Assembly: GCF_003672135.1 (NCBI RefSeq)
Contig: NC_039510.1
Location: 5,456,001 to 5,520,000 of the forward strand
Direction: 5' to 3'
DNA length: 64,000 nt
DNA from: Ooceraea biroi
Taxonomy: Eukaryota > Arthropoda > Insecta > Hymenoptera > Formicidae
Part shown: in pieces, positions 62,564-64,000 of the stretch
Numbering within the stretch: the stretch's first letter is position 1
Layout: the number at the start of each line of letters is the position of its first letter
Notes under the pieces: generated by a model
What the model saw: only the letters and a program-made list of their open reading frames with translations
Databases searched by the model: none
What the model was told of the DNA's origin: nothing
Made by a program: the position numbers and the translations under genes

Positions 62564-64000
62564 GTAAGTAATCAATCGGTTGCAACGGGGAATCGCGAAT
62601 GAATCGAAGTTGATGAACGGAAACTCGCAGATTGCAAATTGTAACGACGTTTCGCAAACGCCGCGAGTACCAAGTCGACCAGATTTACTCGCGAGGATGA
62701 GATACCATTTGATTATATCTGATGCAGACTAAATCCGAAGCGCACGGAACATGTTCCACACGAGGGAGCCAGGAGAGACACCGGTTTTCGATATCTCTCC
62801 ACACGATCTCAGCAGAAAGATATAAATAATATGGAAAGCTTTTACATATTACATCGGACGCATATCTAATCAAGCTCCTCTGACATTAATAATTCATATA
62901 GATTTATTGAAATTCACTCTCGCGCAAAGATCTACGCTCGTTCCGTCGATTCATTGAATATATATCGGACGCGGATGTCAATGTCCGTTTCCGAACAGGA
63001 AGTAACTAAGCGCTGGCTATTTCCATTGAACGGGCTTGAACGATATTAGCGCAGCGAAGCGAGGTGCTCGCGCTAGTAATGACTGCTAGGAGGATCCCGA
63101 GTATCCCGACTACGGCCGGCCTCAGCTTCGCTGTGCTCTGCCGTGGCTCTCCTGAAGATTTGCATTGGATTAGCATAATGCAGCTACGCCCGCGGGCCCC
63201 GGCGAGAGGATAGACGTTATCTTGGCGGTATACTTGGCAGGTTGTCCCACGAGGGCAAAAGCAATACTCTGCCTCCTTCGGCCAGCACGCAGGAACAAGC
63301 AAGCGTGTGCACCGCCTCGTAAACTCGCGCGCGCCCGCATAAACGCCTCGCGAGTCGGCTCGCGTCCGATGCTAAAACGTCGACTTTGCCTTAATTCAAT
63401 CGGTCCGCTTTACCGCAGGACATCAGTAGGAAACGGCAGTTTTATTATCGCTGTCCGCGTTCAACCGCGGTCGTTGCTGCGGCCACAAAGCGAGATCGTC
63501 AAGAGAACCGAGCGCGCACGCGGCGAGAAACTTAAGGAAGTAAATCTACAAAATTGTCTTAGAACGAAGAAGTGAACAGGAAGTACGGTTTATGTCTTCT
63601 CAAGTGCGATGAACGTCTCAGGATTTTTATATTCCTGCGAATGTAACTCTCCTGAAGCGTGCTTGTACAGTAAAAAAGAAAACGAAGTGATAGCTTATAG
63701 AAGAATTATAGATGTAAAATAATTCTCTTTCATTTCTAGAAATTTTAAAAAATTTTATCGGTAGAGAAAAGTATTGAATCGTTTATAATTCTCTCTGCAT
63801 TATGGTTCTCTTAAAATTTATCTTGAATATTTCTCATCGTTTTTCTTTTACCGCCATCGAGTTTATATCGTCAAGTTTCACTCTGGAGATGACGATCTCG
63901 CGCTCGTTGCAAAACACAAACTCGTTTTCGGCTTTTTAAACCGTCAAAAATCGTAACGTCTTTCGCTAGAAGTAACATCCTTAGTCGCAGTGATGACTTC
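62564..64000 (+). other. Intron following the PDZ exon, to window edge
   Basis: It begins with the strong donor GTAAGT. No exon supplying the missing final helix and strand of the PDZ domain was recognised before 64000, so the next exon is probably outside the window. The open frame at 63222-63575 has no motif. Confidence 0.5.

Overview
The window looks like nuclear DNA of an insect, most likely a hymenopteran such as an ant. It has sparse coding sequence split by very long introns with GT-AG junctions, no operons or bacterial features, no CpG depletion, many simple-sequence runs, and several Tc1/mariner-type DNA transposons. The species assignment is inference from style, not from a diagnostic gene.

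Only one protein-coding gene is firmly supported. It lies on the + strand and runs off the right edge. Four internal coding exons (36930-37416, 43751-43969, 44609-45105, 62370-62563) have proper acceptors and donors and join in compatible phases. The first three encode a low-complexity Ser/Arg/Pro/Gln-rich, probably disordered region. The fourth encodes the first two thirds of a PDZ domain, so the product is probably a PDZ scaffold protein. A GC-rich block at about 14.7-17.0 kb ends with an ATG, one base and a consensus donor (16958-16967). That phase fits the first firm exon exactly, so the block may be the 5' UTR exon, which would make almost everything from 17 to 37 kb a roughly 20 kb first intron.

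By region: 1-8.5 kb has no recognisable gene but holds a diverged direct duplication. 8579-9240 is a non-autonomous inverted-repeat element with a 9-bp target duplication, Mutator-like in form. 9.2-14.3 kb is unremarkable. 14.3-17 kb is the putative promoter and leader. 20262-21158 is a fold-back mariner derivative carrying two transposase fragments in opposite orientation. 22.9-27.9 kb is a repeat island: a degenerate tandem repeat of about 210-260 bp interrupted by a 958-bp inverted-repeat element with a TAA target duplication, then a 156-bp satellite of about 10 units interrupted by a 1289-bp mariner (TA duplication, transposase broken by a frameshift and a stop). 27.9-36.9 kb is intron-like. 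39086-39721 is a second CAGGGTG-ended inverted-repeat element inside the 6.3 kb intron. 45.1-62.4 kb is a 17 kb intron-like stretch with simple repeats and small duplications.

The mobile elements are best read as passengers in introns of the PDZ gene. I found no wholly new biological system. The most informative items are the satellite whose unit length is a multiple of three and is open on the minus strand, the insertions whose empty sites can be read from neighbouring repeat copies, the rearranged fold-back mariner, and the proposed 'ATG plus one base' first exon.
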